DNA of 64,000 nucleotides from Hymenoscyphus infarciens (lineage: Eukaryota > Ascomycota > Leotiomycetes > Helotiales > Helotiaceae): NCBI GenBank assembly GCA_001414345.1, contig LLCB01000100.1:1-64000 (forward strand), read 5' to 3'. The translations under genes were made by a program, and so were the position numbers. The notes under the pieces were generated by a model. It was not told where the DNA came from. It was given only the letters and a program-made list of their open reading frames with translations, and did no database searches. Below, piece by piece: positions 1 through 11,899 of this stretch (the first letter of the stretch is position 1; each line of letters starts with the position of its first letter).

Positions 1-279
1 CTCTCTCTCTCTCCCTCTCTCTCTCTCCCTCTCTCTCACGCTCTCTCTATCACTCTTTTGATATTTATATAATATACTAAAGAAGGAAAGAGCAGCGCGA
101 GAGAGAGACTAAGAAGTAGTAAAATGCTCTCCTACCTCTTAATAAAGGGCTTAGATAATATCATTATTAAGTTCTACTTTAGCTTAACTTTGTAATTTAC
201 GATTTACGATTTACAATTTACGATTTACGATTTACGATTTAGTCGATTCCGACTTTTTAGTATATCTAGGACGCTCTAC
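1..279. repeat. Right end of a TIR element, cut by the window edge
   Basis: The segment starts in a CT-rich simple repeat and runs through a stretch also present at 52960-53040 (TATAATATACTAAAGAAGG, then a GAGAGA tract and GACTAAGAAGTAG). It continues into repeated heptamers of the type TTTACGA and ends with GTCGATTCCGAC and ACGCTCTAC. The same order occurs in the complete 860-bp element at 52455-53314, so this is the right-hand part of a second copy. The left end lies outside the window. Confidence 0.7.
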
Positions 280-1330
280 CTATATATACTAAAAGTCAGA
301 AATAATAACTAAATCGTAAATCGTAAATTGTAAATTATAAATTATAAATTATAAAGCTTAGATTTCTAAGTATATAGCTCTTTAGAGCTAAATTATAAAT
401 CGTAAATTGTAAATCGATAAACGTAGATTTTTTAGAGGCTAAATTATAAATCGTAAATTATAAATTATAAAAGTTATATAATTAATAAATAATTGTAAAA
501 GGTATTAAATATTAAATTAAAACATATTAGAGTAAGAGATATATATATATAATATAAAAAGACTATATAAATCGACTTTTATTACTATAATAAGTTCTTA
601 AATTATATCTTAAAACTAGGCCTTTTTTAAACTAATTACTCTAGATTACTTAATATTAAAGTAATTAGCTTACTTTAAAAGCTTAAATAATTTTAATTTA
701 AGATTATTTAAGTACTTTTAGCTACTTTTCTTAATTATATACTAATTTCCTAATTAGAGTTAACGCTATTTATTTTATAAGCTAAAAAGTATACTTATCT
801 TATATACTAACCCTCTTATATCGCTCCTTCTTTTAAATACTATATACTACTCCTTATTATTCCTTCTTTTAAAAGTACTATTCTACTACTATATATACTC
901 TCTCTTCTCTCTTGAATTTAAGTACTAACGATAATAAGAGAAGGAAGAGAATAAGCTCTAGTAGTAGCTCTAAGTATCTATTAAAGTATAATATTCTTAG
1001 TAGTAGAACCTCTTAAGATAAATCGAATTAGTTGCTCCTTTCTTTAAATACTATTCTATATTATTCCTTTCTTTAAAAGTACTATTCTACTACTATATAT
1101 ACTCTCTCTTCTCTCTTAAATTCAAGTACTAATAATAATAGAAGAAGGAAGAGAATAAGCTTTAATAGCAGCTCTAAGTATCTATTAAAGTGCGATATTC
1201 TTAGTAGTAGTATTATAGCGTAATAATCCTAGAATTTTAAGTATAGTAGGAAGTATAAAAAGAGTGATTTTAAGTATATAATAGGAGCCTAAATATACTA
1301 TGTTAGTTTATCGATTTAGAGCTATATAAG

Positions 1331-2520
1331 ATGTTTATAGAGGAGTTATACTAAAAGAAAGTCTCTACTTAAGAGATATATAATATTCTTAAAAGTAAGT
1401 ATAATATCGACGTCTCTAATACTACTCTTAAGCTCTAAATTAATATAGAGTAGAACCTTCGCTAGTATAAAAAAAGTAAGACTACTTCTACTTTATATAT
1501 ATAAGTAGTATATCTCTTTAAAGATATAGGATTATCTAATTCGAGTATAGTATATATGTTAAATTATAAAGGCTTTATAATTAAGCCTTAAAGGCTCTAA
1601 AGGTTATAATTTAAGATAAGCCTTTAATATTAAAAGTTCTTTATATAGGAAGGATATAAAGAGCTAGAGGCTATTCTTTAGTATAAGATCTACGAATATA
1701 GCTACTTTAGTACTATAAGAAGCTTTAGTCTTAGGTTTCTCTATATATACCTTAATACTTATAGTATTAATAGAGATAGAGATAAAAGATAAAGCTAGAA
1801 TAAGATTTAAAAAGCGTTATTAAAGGTTAATAAGAAGAGGTATAATTATAGATTATAAGAGATTAAGGATACTTATAGTAAATATATTATACTAAGGCTT
1901 AATTTTATATAGAGTATTAACGAATATTATAAATTAAGGTTTATTAGTATTAAGATATATACTAGTATTAATACTTATACTTAATTTCTCTTTTAGAGCT
2001 ATTATAGTATCTTAAATAATATAATAGTATCTACTCTATAGTAATATAGTAATATCATAAGTAGCCTTAGAAAGATACTATACTATATATAATTAGATTA
2101 AGAATTAGAATCTCTAATAGTAGTAGACGCTTACTATATACTTCGTTAATAACAAGCTATAGAAAGTAGTAGAGAGCTATACTAATTTTTAGACTTATAT
2201 TAGTTTAGTACTTCTATAGCTAACTAACGTATTAAGGCTTAGTAGAGATAGCTTATAAAAGAGTCTTTAAATAAGTAGAAGATATACTTTTAAAGTATCT
2301 ATAAAAAGAGGTTATTTTCTAAAAAGAGCCTTTTTAATATAATTACTATATTATATATATATATTCTAATTATCTAAAAGGAGCTTTAAACGTTTATATA
2401 TATATAGAATCGCTATTATATTCATACTAATACTAATCGAGAGTATAGAGTACTAGAAGTATTATAGACTAACTTTTACTATTCTAGAAGTAAAGAGTAT
2501 CTAGTAGAGGATTATAGTAT
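1331..2520 (+). pseudogene. Integrase-core (DDE) transposase relic with N-terminal HTH
   Basis: Reading through the RIP stops from 1331, one frame gives an N-terminal helix-turn-helix-like part (EIYNILKSKYNIDVSN, then LFKDIGLSNSSIVYML). It is followed by NFI-SINEYYKLRF, which fits the GPNxxWSxDGYxKL catalytic core of the eukaryotic integrase-core transposase family (Pfam PF24764-like). Near 2120-2270 a shifted frame gives an LIVVDAYYILR-like block and then TSIAN-RI-A, matching the GTSTANQRIEAWW motif of that family. The expected Trp and Gln codons are TAG/TAA here. The change of frame may be an old intron or an indel. It is certainly non-functional. The superfamily name (IS3EU- or Ginger-like) is uncertain. 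Confidence 0.7.
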
Positions 2521-4400
2521 TAAGGTGCTTACTAAGAAGCTTACTAAGCTTTAAGAATTATATAAGAATTAGGATATTAATATATATTTACCTCAGATAA
2601 CTCTAAAGTAGTATAAAACAAAATTATTAGTATATAAATATATACTACTAATTAATAAGATAATATATACTAAAGAGAGAGAAACTTATACTATAGCGTA
2701 CTTAGATTTAAGAGTAGAATTGTTAGCGTATATCTAAGAGAGTAATTTAACAGAATTAGGCCTTTTAGATAAGCTAGAGAGAGTATATAAGTAGGAGCTA
2801 TACTCTAAGGTAGCTTAAGAATTAAAAGAAGTTAGAGAGACTAATTAAGATAAATTTAATATATACTTTAGTAATAAAGGTAAAAGCAATTAAGTAATAA
2901 ACGTAGTACTAGATTATCTATATAATAGTAACTTCTTAGATAAGGAATTAAAGAAGTTAAATAATAAATTAAATAAGAATTTAAGAGAGTATATAACTAA
3001 TAAGTATACTTTACTAGTCAAAGATAATTTAAAAAGAGATTTAGAGATAGATATTAGTAGATAAATTTATATTTAATTAATCTACTCTAGAGGCTACTAA
3101 TTTATCCTTAGGATTAGACCTCCTTCTTTATAGAGCTCTCTTACTAATAGATAGTATTAAACGTCGTTATTATAATAGAGGGCTCTAACGATTCTAATCC
3201 TAGGTTATCTATTAAAAGATAGTCTCTTAAGTCTATTTAAAGAGTAAGGTTCTAAATCCTTAATCCTTTCTCTCTTTATTAGTAACCTTATACTTAATAT
3301 ATATCCCTAGCTATAGTAGTAACTCTAGGATTATAGTATTATAATCTACTAACTAACTATAGACTCTATAATAGTCTATAATTATAATTACCTACTAGCT
3401 AGAGTAAATAGAACGTTAATAGAGAGTAATATAATAAAGGAAGTATATATTACTATCTATAAAAGGCGTAGAGAGTTAGCTAGTAATATTGCTTTTACTA
3501 TCTATAATTAATAAGTAAATAGATATACTAAACTAGGAATAAACCTATATTAAATATAGACTAAGCTCTAAGCCTAAAATTTATATATTTTAAGCGTAAA
3601 AAAAGGCTTAATATAACTCTAGAGAGAAATAGACATATTTATCGACTTTTAATTAAAATTAGAAGTAATTTATATAAGGTTATAAGTATAGTTATAAGTA
3701 TATAATTCTCTAAGTACTTAAAGAGAGGATTTTAGTAGAGTAAACCTACTAACTACGACCGTTAGTACTAAGCCTAATTTATAAATTACTTACTACTACT
3801 AATAAAAGTTAATAATCTTAGACTCTTAAATCTTTAAAAAATCGTAATATTATAGGTTCTACGTCTATTAAGTTCTAGTTAGCTTTATAAATATAAATAA
3901 TACTATTCTATACCTAAATTAAAGATAAAAGAATTAATTTAGAATATTATGTTTTTAAGCTATTTTAAGTATATAAATTACTAACTTTTATTAGTAGTAG
4001 TAAATAATTTATAAATTAGGCTTAGCGTTAATCGCTTATCTTTAAAACCTCCTCGGTCTCTAGAGGAGGTTTTTAAGCTAGCCTCTAAGTAGTTACTTAG
4101 ATTAAAATATCTTTTAATCTAGCCTTACTTACGCCTACTCTTATAAATACTTATAAAATAGTAAATAAAGTCTTAGCCTTTATAGAGGATAATATACTAT
4201 ATAACTAGTAATTATTTAATATATATTAGAATAGTATATTAGAGCCTTATAAATAGTACTAAAAGTAAGAAGTAAGGTATAAGAGGTTATATAGTTTAAG
4301 TAGAATAGTCTCTTGATTTTTCTACTTTTATTCTATTACTTTTACTTATACTTTTAAAAGCTTTATATCTACTACTTTATAATACTAAAAACACGTTAAG

Positions 4401-5575
4401 ATGTCTTAATATTAGTCTTTTAAATACTTAGAAGTCTAGGCTTCTTATTCTAAGAGTTTAAAGCTTAAAGTATACTCTTATTACTTCCTAGTAAACCTAG
4501 TAAGTGCTCTAGAAAATCATATATCTACGCTTCTTTAGAGGCTCTCTAATAATAAGATTAAGAACCGTCTATAAAAAGTAAAAGACTATTCTATAAAAGC
4601 TATAATATAAAGCTTTAATAGCTAAGAGAAGAAATAACAGTTAATTATAGAGTCTAGGAGGAAGTAAGAGGCTATTATAAAACGTTCTACTACTAACTAC
4701 TCTGCTTTTATTATTAAGTAAAAAGAGGATAAATTAGTTATAGCTAGAGAGCGAGCTATCTAAGAAGAAAAAGCTAGAGCTAGATAATCCTTCTTTATAA
4801 AGGCTTTTAATAAGACTAAAATAATTAAAATAAAAGTATATAAGAAGGGATTTATCTCTAATAAGAAAAAGACTAAAAGTAAGTAATACTCTTAAATTTA
4901 GTATATACTACTAATTAATATAAGCTCTCTAGCTCCTCCTCCTCTAACCTATAGAGTGCTAAAGTCTATCTCTATTACTAAAATCTATATTCGAGTAGCT
5001 TTATATATCTATATATATATAATAAGTACTAAGGACTTCTCTACTACTAAGAGTATTCTTATAATTATATATACTTTTATAGTATAACGTAGTAAAATAG
5101 TTAGAGTATAAATTAATAACGACTTTCTATTTTAGATACCTTACTTACCTACTAGTAACTCTAAGAATCTATTTAACTTTAAATTAGTACTCTAAAATAT
5201 ATAAGCTAAAAGGTTTACTATTAAGCTTTTAGAGGATATCTACTATATAATCTCTACTCCTAGTAGATAGGATCCTATTAATATACTACTTCTTACTAAT
5301 AAGGTAGAAGACGTCTTTCTAGCTATAAACGTTACTATTAGGAAGAGGAAAGCTAAGTAATTAAGTACTATAGATTATAAGAAGATAGACGACGTATAAG
5401 CTCTTATATAATACTTTAATTTATTAAAAGGTTCTACTAATAAAAAGTACTATAAAGTATATATAGTATTTAATAGCTATACTAATAACGAGCTCTAATC
5501 TTCTAAAAAGAGGTAATCTATCGCGCTCTTATAAGATACCTAAGAGCTACTAATTCTACTTTAACTCTTAGTACC
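4401..5575 (+). pseudogene. Further decayed coding frames of the TIR element
   Basis: From the ATG at 4401 a frame reads SFKYLEV, SYSKSLKLKVYSYYFLVNLV and later a basic Lys/Glu-rich stretch, interrupted only by TAA/TAG, up to about 4890. A second long frame from about 5080 to 5575 (DFLF-IPYLPTSNSKNLFNF and onward) has the same look. These are probably accessory or transposase-linked proteins of the element before RIP. I do not recognise either family. The evidence is simply that the reading frame persists apart from RIP-type stops. Confidence 0.35.
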
Positions 5576-7199
5576 TATTAAGATATCTAATAATAAGTCT
5601 ATTATATTTAAAGATAATACTTAGAATAGAGAGAGAGATACTAGGCTTATACTATTACTAAGAGATAGTACTAGTACTAGAGTAAGCGTAATATTAGTAG
5701 ACGATTTAGAATCGAATAATCTTCTAGAGATATCTATAATTATTACTACTTATTTAAGAGACCGCTTTACAATTATCGCTACTTATTTAAAAGAGGAAGA
5801 TAATAGAGATAATAATTCTAAAGAGAGTTCTAGAAGTAATATAAGAAGTAAGAATATAGATATAAATATAGAGATAGAAGAGAATACTAATAGTAAAGGA
5901 GTATTAACCCTAGGCTTATACTCGCTGTCGCCTCTTATAGAAGATAAGAAGAAGAAGAGCTTAATAACACCTACTAAGTTAAATACACTAGAGAGAGTAG
6001 ATAAGATAGTATAATAATAGGTAGATATAGATAAGTAAATTATAAGAGATCTTAATACTCAATTATATATAGATATTAATACTACTATTACTAAAGGTAG
6101 GCTTAAATTAATTAATAAGAAAGAGTAATTAAAACTCAATTAAAAGCTTAATAAGAGAGTCTCTAATTTACTCTCACCTACTCCTCTTATATCTATAAAT
6201 ATACTAGTAAGTATAACAATATCTACTACTATAATCGCTTCTATAAATAGCCTTAATAGAAAAGAGAAAGAGAGGAGATACTCTCTTTTAAATAACTCTT
6301 ATTAATCGACTCTCTTATATTACTAAAAAGGTTAAGATTATATATAGTAAGTATAATAAGAAGAGAGATAAGAAGTAAGAGTATATAGTAGTAGATACTT
6401 TAGGTATAGATACTAGAAGGATTATCTATAATACCTTAATTTTATTACTACTTTTTAATCACTTTTTACTATCTTTACTCTTCTTTTACTCTCTTTACTA
6501 AAATACTTAAATAATTATAATTCAAGATTATTTAAGCACTTTAAGTACTACTTTACTAATCGTATACTAATTACCTAATTAGGCTTAGCGTCTCTTATTC
6601 TTAGGTTAAATTATATCTATACTTATAGTATTAAAAGTCTTAATTATCTCTTTTCCTCTCTTATTTATTAAGTACTTATATAACGTCATTATTTATACTA
6701 AGTATATATATTACTTTTAATAATTTATAATGTTTTAGATAATAGATTTAAAGTTATATTATACTTATATTTAGTATAGTACTAGGTAGTATATATTAAT
6801 AGAGAGTAAGTAGTAAGCAATTATAATATATATATATTTAATAGATATATATATACTATATTACCTTTTACTTTCTACTCTCGCTTATACTTAAATTTTA
6901 CGATTTAAGCCTTATAATTTAAGTATTACGAATTACGAATACTCTTACTTTAAGCTTTAAGATTACTAATTTAAGTATTTTAATTTACGTCTAAATAGCC
7001 TCTAAAAAATCTACGTTTATCGATTTATAATTTACGATTTATAATTTAGCTCTAAAGAGCTATATACTTAGAAATCTAAGCTTTACGATTTACGATTTAC
7101 GATTTACGATTTATGATTTACGATTTAGTCGATTCCGACTTTTAGTACGTACGAGATACCGTAATACTCTAATTACGTTATATATATTCTTTTAATTAA

Positions 7200-7560
7200 G
7201 TTAAGTCTTTTAGAATATTTAAGTAAATAAGTTTATTATTTAAGGTTAAGTTAGAGAGTAAAGTCTAAGTTCTTATTATATTAAATATGTTTTAATACTT
7301 AATTCAAGTATTTTAGAATATTTAAGTAATAGAGTTTATTATTTATAGCTTAGATAAATATTAGAATCGAAGTTCTAATTATATCTAGTAGTTATTTCTA
7401 TATTACTTAAGTATTCTATAAGATTTAAGTAAATAAGTTTATTAATTAAGCCTTAGATAAGTATTAGATCTTAGATTTTACTTATACTTAGTATTTCTTT
7501 ATAAGTTATTCAAGTGTTCTAAGAGATTTAGATAATTAAGTTTATATTATACGTAGTATT
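7200..7560. repeat. Degenerate tandem repeat, period about 102 bp
   Basis: Four diverged units start near 7206, 7306, 7408 and 7510. Each contains TTCAAGTATTTTAGAATATTT or a close variant, then AAGTAAATAAGTTTATTA. Spacing is about 101-102 bp. The block lies between the TIR element and the LTR element and is fully AT-rich. Differences between units look like C-to-T and G-to-A changes plus small indels. Confidence 0.55.
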
Positions 7561-7639
7561 TAGTTCTATATACCTTTTCTCTGAAAATTCAAGTTATAAC
7601 TTTTCTAACTATCTATTTGCAAATATTCTTGCTTATTAG

Positions 7640-8003
7640 TATAACGGCACGAAATACACACAACTACAGTAGAGGCATATAGGAGTGCGTATGGTAGAAT
7701 GACGTATGTAGATACTAGGCACTGATACAAAAGAAAATAATAACTGGCCTTTTCTAACTCTAGGAGTAGGCTACTATATATAAGAGGTTTCAGATAATAT
7801 AAAAAGGGGTACGAAACCAAATAACGATATACGTCGGCTAATATAAAAGCCCGAACTCTACGAAGTACGTCCGAAAGTCTAGACAGACGTATAGACGTAT
7901 ATAACCTTCCTAAATTAGATAATGTAAAATAATAACTACCGAAACCTTATATATATAACATATGCCATGTAATCTCGGCTATACAAGACGGCATGCTGTT
8001 ACA
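7640..8003. repeat. 5' LTR (left copy)
   Basis: Matches 10411-10774 along its whole length, for example TACGAAGTACGTCCGAAAGT and CCATGTAATCTCGGCTATAC. The differences are almost all transitions, and the left copy has more T and A (TATATAACATATG against TATACGGCATATG). It lies nearest to the RIP block, in keeping with a RIP gradient. Decayed relatives of this LTR occur at about 33520-33885 (reverse) and 44560-44740. Confidence 0.8.
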
Positions 8004-8440
8004 TCCTCCTCCCTTAAAAAAGACTTATCCCGAGTCTATCTATCTCTTATCGTTCAAGGTCGAATTAGGATGGTGTAAGTGTTGTATTTATTGTATTTGT
8101 TATAAGCGAAAAGGTAGATTAGGGTCTAAATCGTAGCTAACCCAGGTTCAAAGATACTTTATTTATTATAATTTTATCGTAAGCGAGACAAGTATCAAGA
8201 TGTCAGGTCTAAATCGTAACTAACCCAATTCGTAGATGCTTACAAAATAGAGACTTCGTTTCTAATCCTTCAATATCAAAGCAAGTATTCGCATCCGCTA
8301 AAAGAGTGTAGTCTGATCCGTCTAGCAGGTCGGAGAAAGTTCAAAAGTTCAAAGTTCAAAAGTTTAGAGTAAAATCAGAAAAAGTTCAAAAGTCGAAGGC
8401 GAATTCAGAGACGAGTCGGAGGTCGTTCGGTTGAGAGGCA

Positions 8441-9680
8441 GTGATAACTCAGTTAAGAGCTCACTTCGAGAGCGTACCGATTCGCATCTGATTCGAATTC
8501 GAATAAAAAAAGAGTGTAGGTTCGTAAAAGTTCAGAAAAAAGAATTCAAAACTCGAAGATGAATTCAGGGTAGAGTCGGAAGCGAACATCAAGAGGTAAC
8601 GTTGTTGTAGATGAAAGTGATAACTCAGCTAAGAGCTCACTTCGAGAGCGTACCGATTCGCATCCGATTCGAAGAATTCAAAATAAAAAAGAGTGTACGT
8701 TCGTCTGAACTGAGGTCGGCTGGTTTTCAGAGTAAAGTCTGAACCGAAAAGTTGATAATGTCGTAGATGACAGTGATGACTCAGTTAAGAGCTCACTATC
8801 CTTTCGAGAGCGTACCGATTCGTATCCGAGTCGAATTCAGATGAAAAAAGAACTTCTAGCCCTGCCAGAAGTGAAAGAAAGTAAGAAAGTAACGACTGTA
8901 AGACTCTGTACCAGAGTCGGAGGCGTTTCGGCTGGTCAAAGGCGAAGTTGTAGCCGAAGTTTGTCGAAGTTGAAAATGCCGTCCGAAGTTCGGGACAACA
9001 AAAGGGACAGTTACAGATACGGTAGCATCTAAGTTCGGATGTCTAGTCGTATGAAACTGTATTGCTCAGGCCCGTAGGCCGCCTCGTTCCCTTCAGTGAT
9101 TCGGGTCTGAATCGGGGTACTTAAGGACTTATTCATCTTCCGATTTCGAAGAAAGAGTTGCTGTCGGATTGTGGGGAGTTCGGTTCTGTATCAGACAAGG
9201 AGGGAGGGGTATTTTGAACTGAAGTGCTGATATCGACAGGCGTAGTCGTTTCGTTGGCAGTTAACTCAGCGTTTCGGTGTCTCTCCTTATCCAGGGTTAT
9301 AATTCCAGCGTCTCTTAAGTACAGCAGACGCGTTTCAGAGCTGAGGTGTGTCCCACATATAGAACCTTTCCGATTCTGGTATCTCTCCGAGTATGGCCGT
9401 ACTCGAAAAGCGACCTTTTGAAGTCGGCAAAAGTTTCTTCAGCGTATTCTTCTCCTAATTCCACTTCCATCTCTTTTCATAACCTTTGTACCGGCGGCTG
9501 GGACTCGGTTCGTAACCGAGTAATCGTAGTCTTTTTGGTCGTTCGCTGGTAGAGGTTCGAGGGAAGCTCAGAGTAGAGTCGGATAATGTTCGGTCGGGAT
9601 TAACAGCGATAACTCAGCTAAGAGCTCACTTCTTTGGTCCTGATAGAAAGCGTATTTCGACTAATTCGTATCCGATTCAA
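8441..9680. repeat. Internal repeats of the LTR element
   Basis: A module of about 60 bp, GATAACTCAGTTAAGAGCTC followed by ACTTCGAGAGCGTACCGATT and CGCATC-GATTCGAATTC, occurs at about 8441, 8618, 8772 and (more diverged) 9607. The first three are 177 and 154 bp apart and share flanking sequence, so they form a tandem array of larger units. No coding function is visible. GC content is moderate and RIP is weak compared with the flanks. A run of 12-13 G lies near 10075-10088. Confidence 0.65.
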
Positions 9681-10410
9681 GGGAAGTGGTGAGAAGGCAT
9701 CAGGGGCAGCTGCCCATGGCCGAAAGAGGTATGAATTCGAGCTTTAAAAAGCAAAGGAGGGTTCGAATGAGGGTCGGATCAGTGAGAGTTCAGAGGTGGG
9801 ATTTTAACTTCGAAGTTCGCTTATAATTTTTCCTCTATCTCGTCTAGCCGATCGTTTTATCCTTTATTTTTGTGCTGCTATCTCCATCTCGTCCGCCTAT
9901 TATCCGCATATCGTCTGAATTTAGGAAGGTTGTCTTTAGAGGCTAAGCCCTTATTGTTTCAGCGTGCGGTTACGGGTCGGAGAGGGTTCAGAGGGTCTTT
10001 CAAAAAGGGGGGTAGCCCTGGAAGGTCGTTCGACGCCTCGTGGCGGAACTGGGTTCGACATCTTCGTCGATTTAGGGGGGGGGGGGGTAAGATCAGATTC
10101 GGAAGCCTTCCAGATGACTATTATAAGTCGACTTATTCACCGAATCTAGGGCTATTTAGACTCTCGGGAACACTCAGCGTATTCTAATCCCTTAACGTAT
10201 ACCGAAACACGATTTTTACTAGCTATCTATATAGACACTAAACCCTAGTATTACTAGCTGTCTAGGTAGTCTCTAATTACCCGACTATATAAGGATGCTG
10301 TTATAATGTTCTAAATCGAGTATAAATCGACTTCTAAATAAAGAGTAGCGACAAGCTCGAAAAGAGATATTATTAAGGCCGTTACTAGCGAAGAAGAGTT
10401 ATTGTTTTTA

Positions 10411-10774
10411 TATAACAGTACAAAATACATATAACTATAGTAGAGGCATATAGGAGTGCGTATAGTAGAATAACGTATGTAAATACTAGGTACTAATACA
10501 GAAGAAAACAATAACTGGCCTTTTCTGACTCTAGGAGTAGGCTGCTATATATAAGAGGTTTCGGATAATATAAAAAGGGGTACGAAACCGAACAACGACA
10601 TACGTCAGCTAATACAAAAGCCCGAACCCTACGAAGTACGTCCGAAAGTCTGGACGGACGTACGGACGTACGTAACCTTCCTAAATTAGACAATGTAAAA
10701 CAACAACTACTGAAACCTTGTATATACGGCATATGCCATGTAATCTCGGCTATACAGGACGGCATGCCGTCACA
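10411..10774. repeat. 3' LTR (right copy)
   Basis: Same length as the left LTR and the less mutated of the two. It ends in GTCACA and is followed directly by the ATTAG target duplication. Confidence 0.8.
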
Positions 10775-10956
10775 ATTAGTAACTTAGCTTAAAGTATGAG
10801 GGAATAATGCAGAGGAACGGAAGTTCGAAGAACAAATGTGTTCCTAATATTTTACGTAATAACTGTTCAAGAAATTTCTATATATATACAGAAGTAACCT
10901 ATCTCAGTCAGAAAATACTATACCAGAAGCTCTAGAACAGATTGTTCTATAAGCAA

Positions 10957-11442
10957 CAGTGTTTTGGCTTTCCCCGCCTTAGTTAGCCTAGTACTTAGGA
11001 TAGGATAGGCTACTCACCTAGGTAAGGATAGGAGAGGCTAGGCTAGATTAGGATCAAGGCTAGGCTAAGTTTGGTAGGCTAGGTACTCTAACTAGGATAG
11101 GAGTGGCTAGGAAAGTTCTAAAAACAGGATAGGAGTAGCTAGGTAGATAAAAAAAGGAGGCTAGGCTAGAGTAGGATTAGGAAGGCAACCTCTAATTAGG
11201 ACCTAGACCCTCTTTTCTACCCGCCTTCCGGGCTTTAAGCGAAATTAACTAGCCTAACTCTTCCTATCCTAGCCTCTCTATTTGGCAAGGAAAGGTAAGC
11301 AAGACTATAGGATAGGAGTGGCTAGGAAAGCTAGAATTTAAGGATAGGAGAAGGCGGGATAGCCTTAAAATAGAGGCAGGAGGGAGAAGGAGCGTCGAGG
11401 CAGGATAGGATAACAGATTAGGCGGGGAAACCCAAAACACTG
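10957..11442. mobile_element. hAT-like MITE (copy 1)
   Basis: A 486-bp element with inverted ends CAGTGTTTTGGCTTTCCCCG (left) and its near-perfect complement ending AAACCCAAAACACTG (right). The flanking 8-bp direct repeats are ATAAGCAA (10949-10956) and GTGAGCAA (11443-11450); both differences are G-to-A. The CAGTG ends and 8-bp duplication fit hAT-type transposition. The interior is non-coding and rich in GGCTAGG/CCTAGCC and GGATAGGA words, some in inverted orientation. It shares these words with the element at 14673-15282, so the two are related. Confidence 0.75.
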
Positions 11443-11677
11443 GTGAGCAACTAGGGCTGATTATTCCAAGCTGTCGGTATATCTATCTGCCTTGCCAAAC
11501 GCAATTGAAAGAGAAAATTATACATCAGCTAGCCTTTCCTAAGCTCGGAGAGGGTAATAAGTCAAGTCTTTCATTTCACTTGAGCCCCCCATTAGCGCTA
11601 GTGACTCTTTTGTTCAATTTTAGCTTCTGGCTTATGTTTCCACCCTCTTTTGTTCGTTATGGATGACAATGGAAATT

Positions 11678-11820
11678 GGAGACAAAGATCTTGTCAGGTA
11701 ATCTTTATATAATGTCATGTTCAAAAGAATATCATTGTTGTTGTATAATATAGTCTCTTGTTGTTTTATTTTTGAGTAGAAAACAAAGCATTTTATATGT
11801 CTATATCTATGACCGTAAAT
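11678..11820 (+). promoter_or_regulatory. Shared upstream block of the tandem family (gene 1)
   Basis: The block contains GGAGACAAAG (11678-11687), an ATTGTTGTTG-type tract and a TATA-like segment TGTCTATATCTATGACCGT about 100 bp before the ATG. The same order and spacing recur before 13378 and 15835. It is read as the promoter of the gene at 11900, copied together with the coding sequence. Confidence 0.5.
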
Positions 11821-11899
11821 CTAATTTCTCAAATTCTCGTAACAGTTCCTTTTCGCATACTATCACCTACATCACTTATCGAATCTCAAATACAACAAG

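Larger units (their letters stand above)
280..7165. mobile_element. RIP-degraded large TIR DNA transposon relic
   Basis: About 6.9 kb bounded by long inverted repeats. The block at about 351-440 (AAGCTTAGATTTCTAAG, then TAGCTCTTTAGAGCTA, then AAACGTAGATTTTTTAGAGG) returns in reverse complement at about 7000-7085. Outside it on both sides lie AATCGTAAATCGTAAAT heptamer arrays and an ACTAAAAGTC end motif. The ends match the 860-bp element at 52455-53314, so all three belong to one TIR family. CpA and TpG are almost absent while CpG survives, and TAA/TAG stops fill every frame, which is typical of RIP. The left end abuts the right end of another copy at 279/280. A target duplication could not be defined. 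Confidence 0.75.
7640..10774. mobile_element. Non-autonomous LTR retroelement (LARD/TRIM-like)
   Basis: Two LTRs of equal length (364 bp) at 7640-8003 and 10411-10774 are flanked by a perfect 5-bp target duplication ATTAG (7635-7639 and 10775-10779). The LTR ends read TATAAC (a RIP-type change from TGTAAC) and GTTACA or GTCACA, giving the usual short inverted termini. The 2.4-kb interior has no gag or pol motif in any frame, only short ORFs, and carries its own internal repeats. It therefore resembles a large retroelement derivative that would need enzymes from elsewhere. No clear tRNA primer site follows 8003. Confidence 0.8.

Noticed and set aside
280..7165. Starship-type element with a DUF3435 captain
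   Set aside because: The readable transposase fits an integrase-core family with TIRs; no tyrosine-recombinase motif was found.
9870..10187. 105-codon frame in the LTR element
   Set aside because: Crosses a G run, overlaps another frame and has no gag or pol feature.
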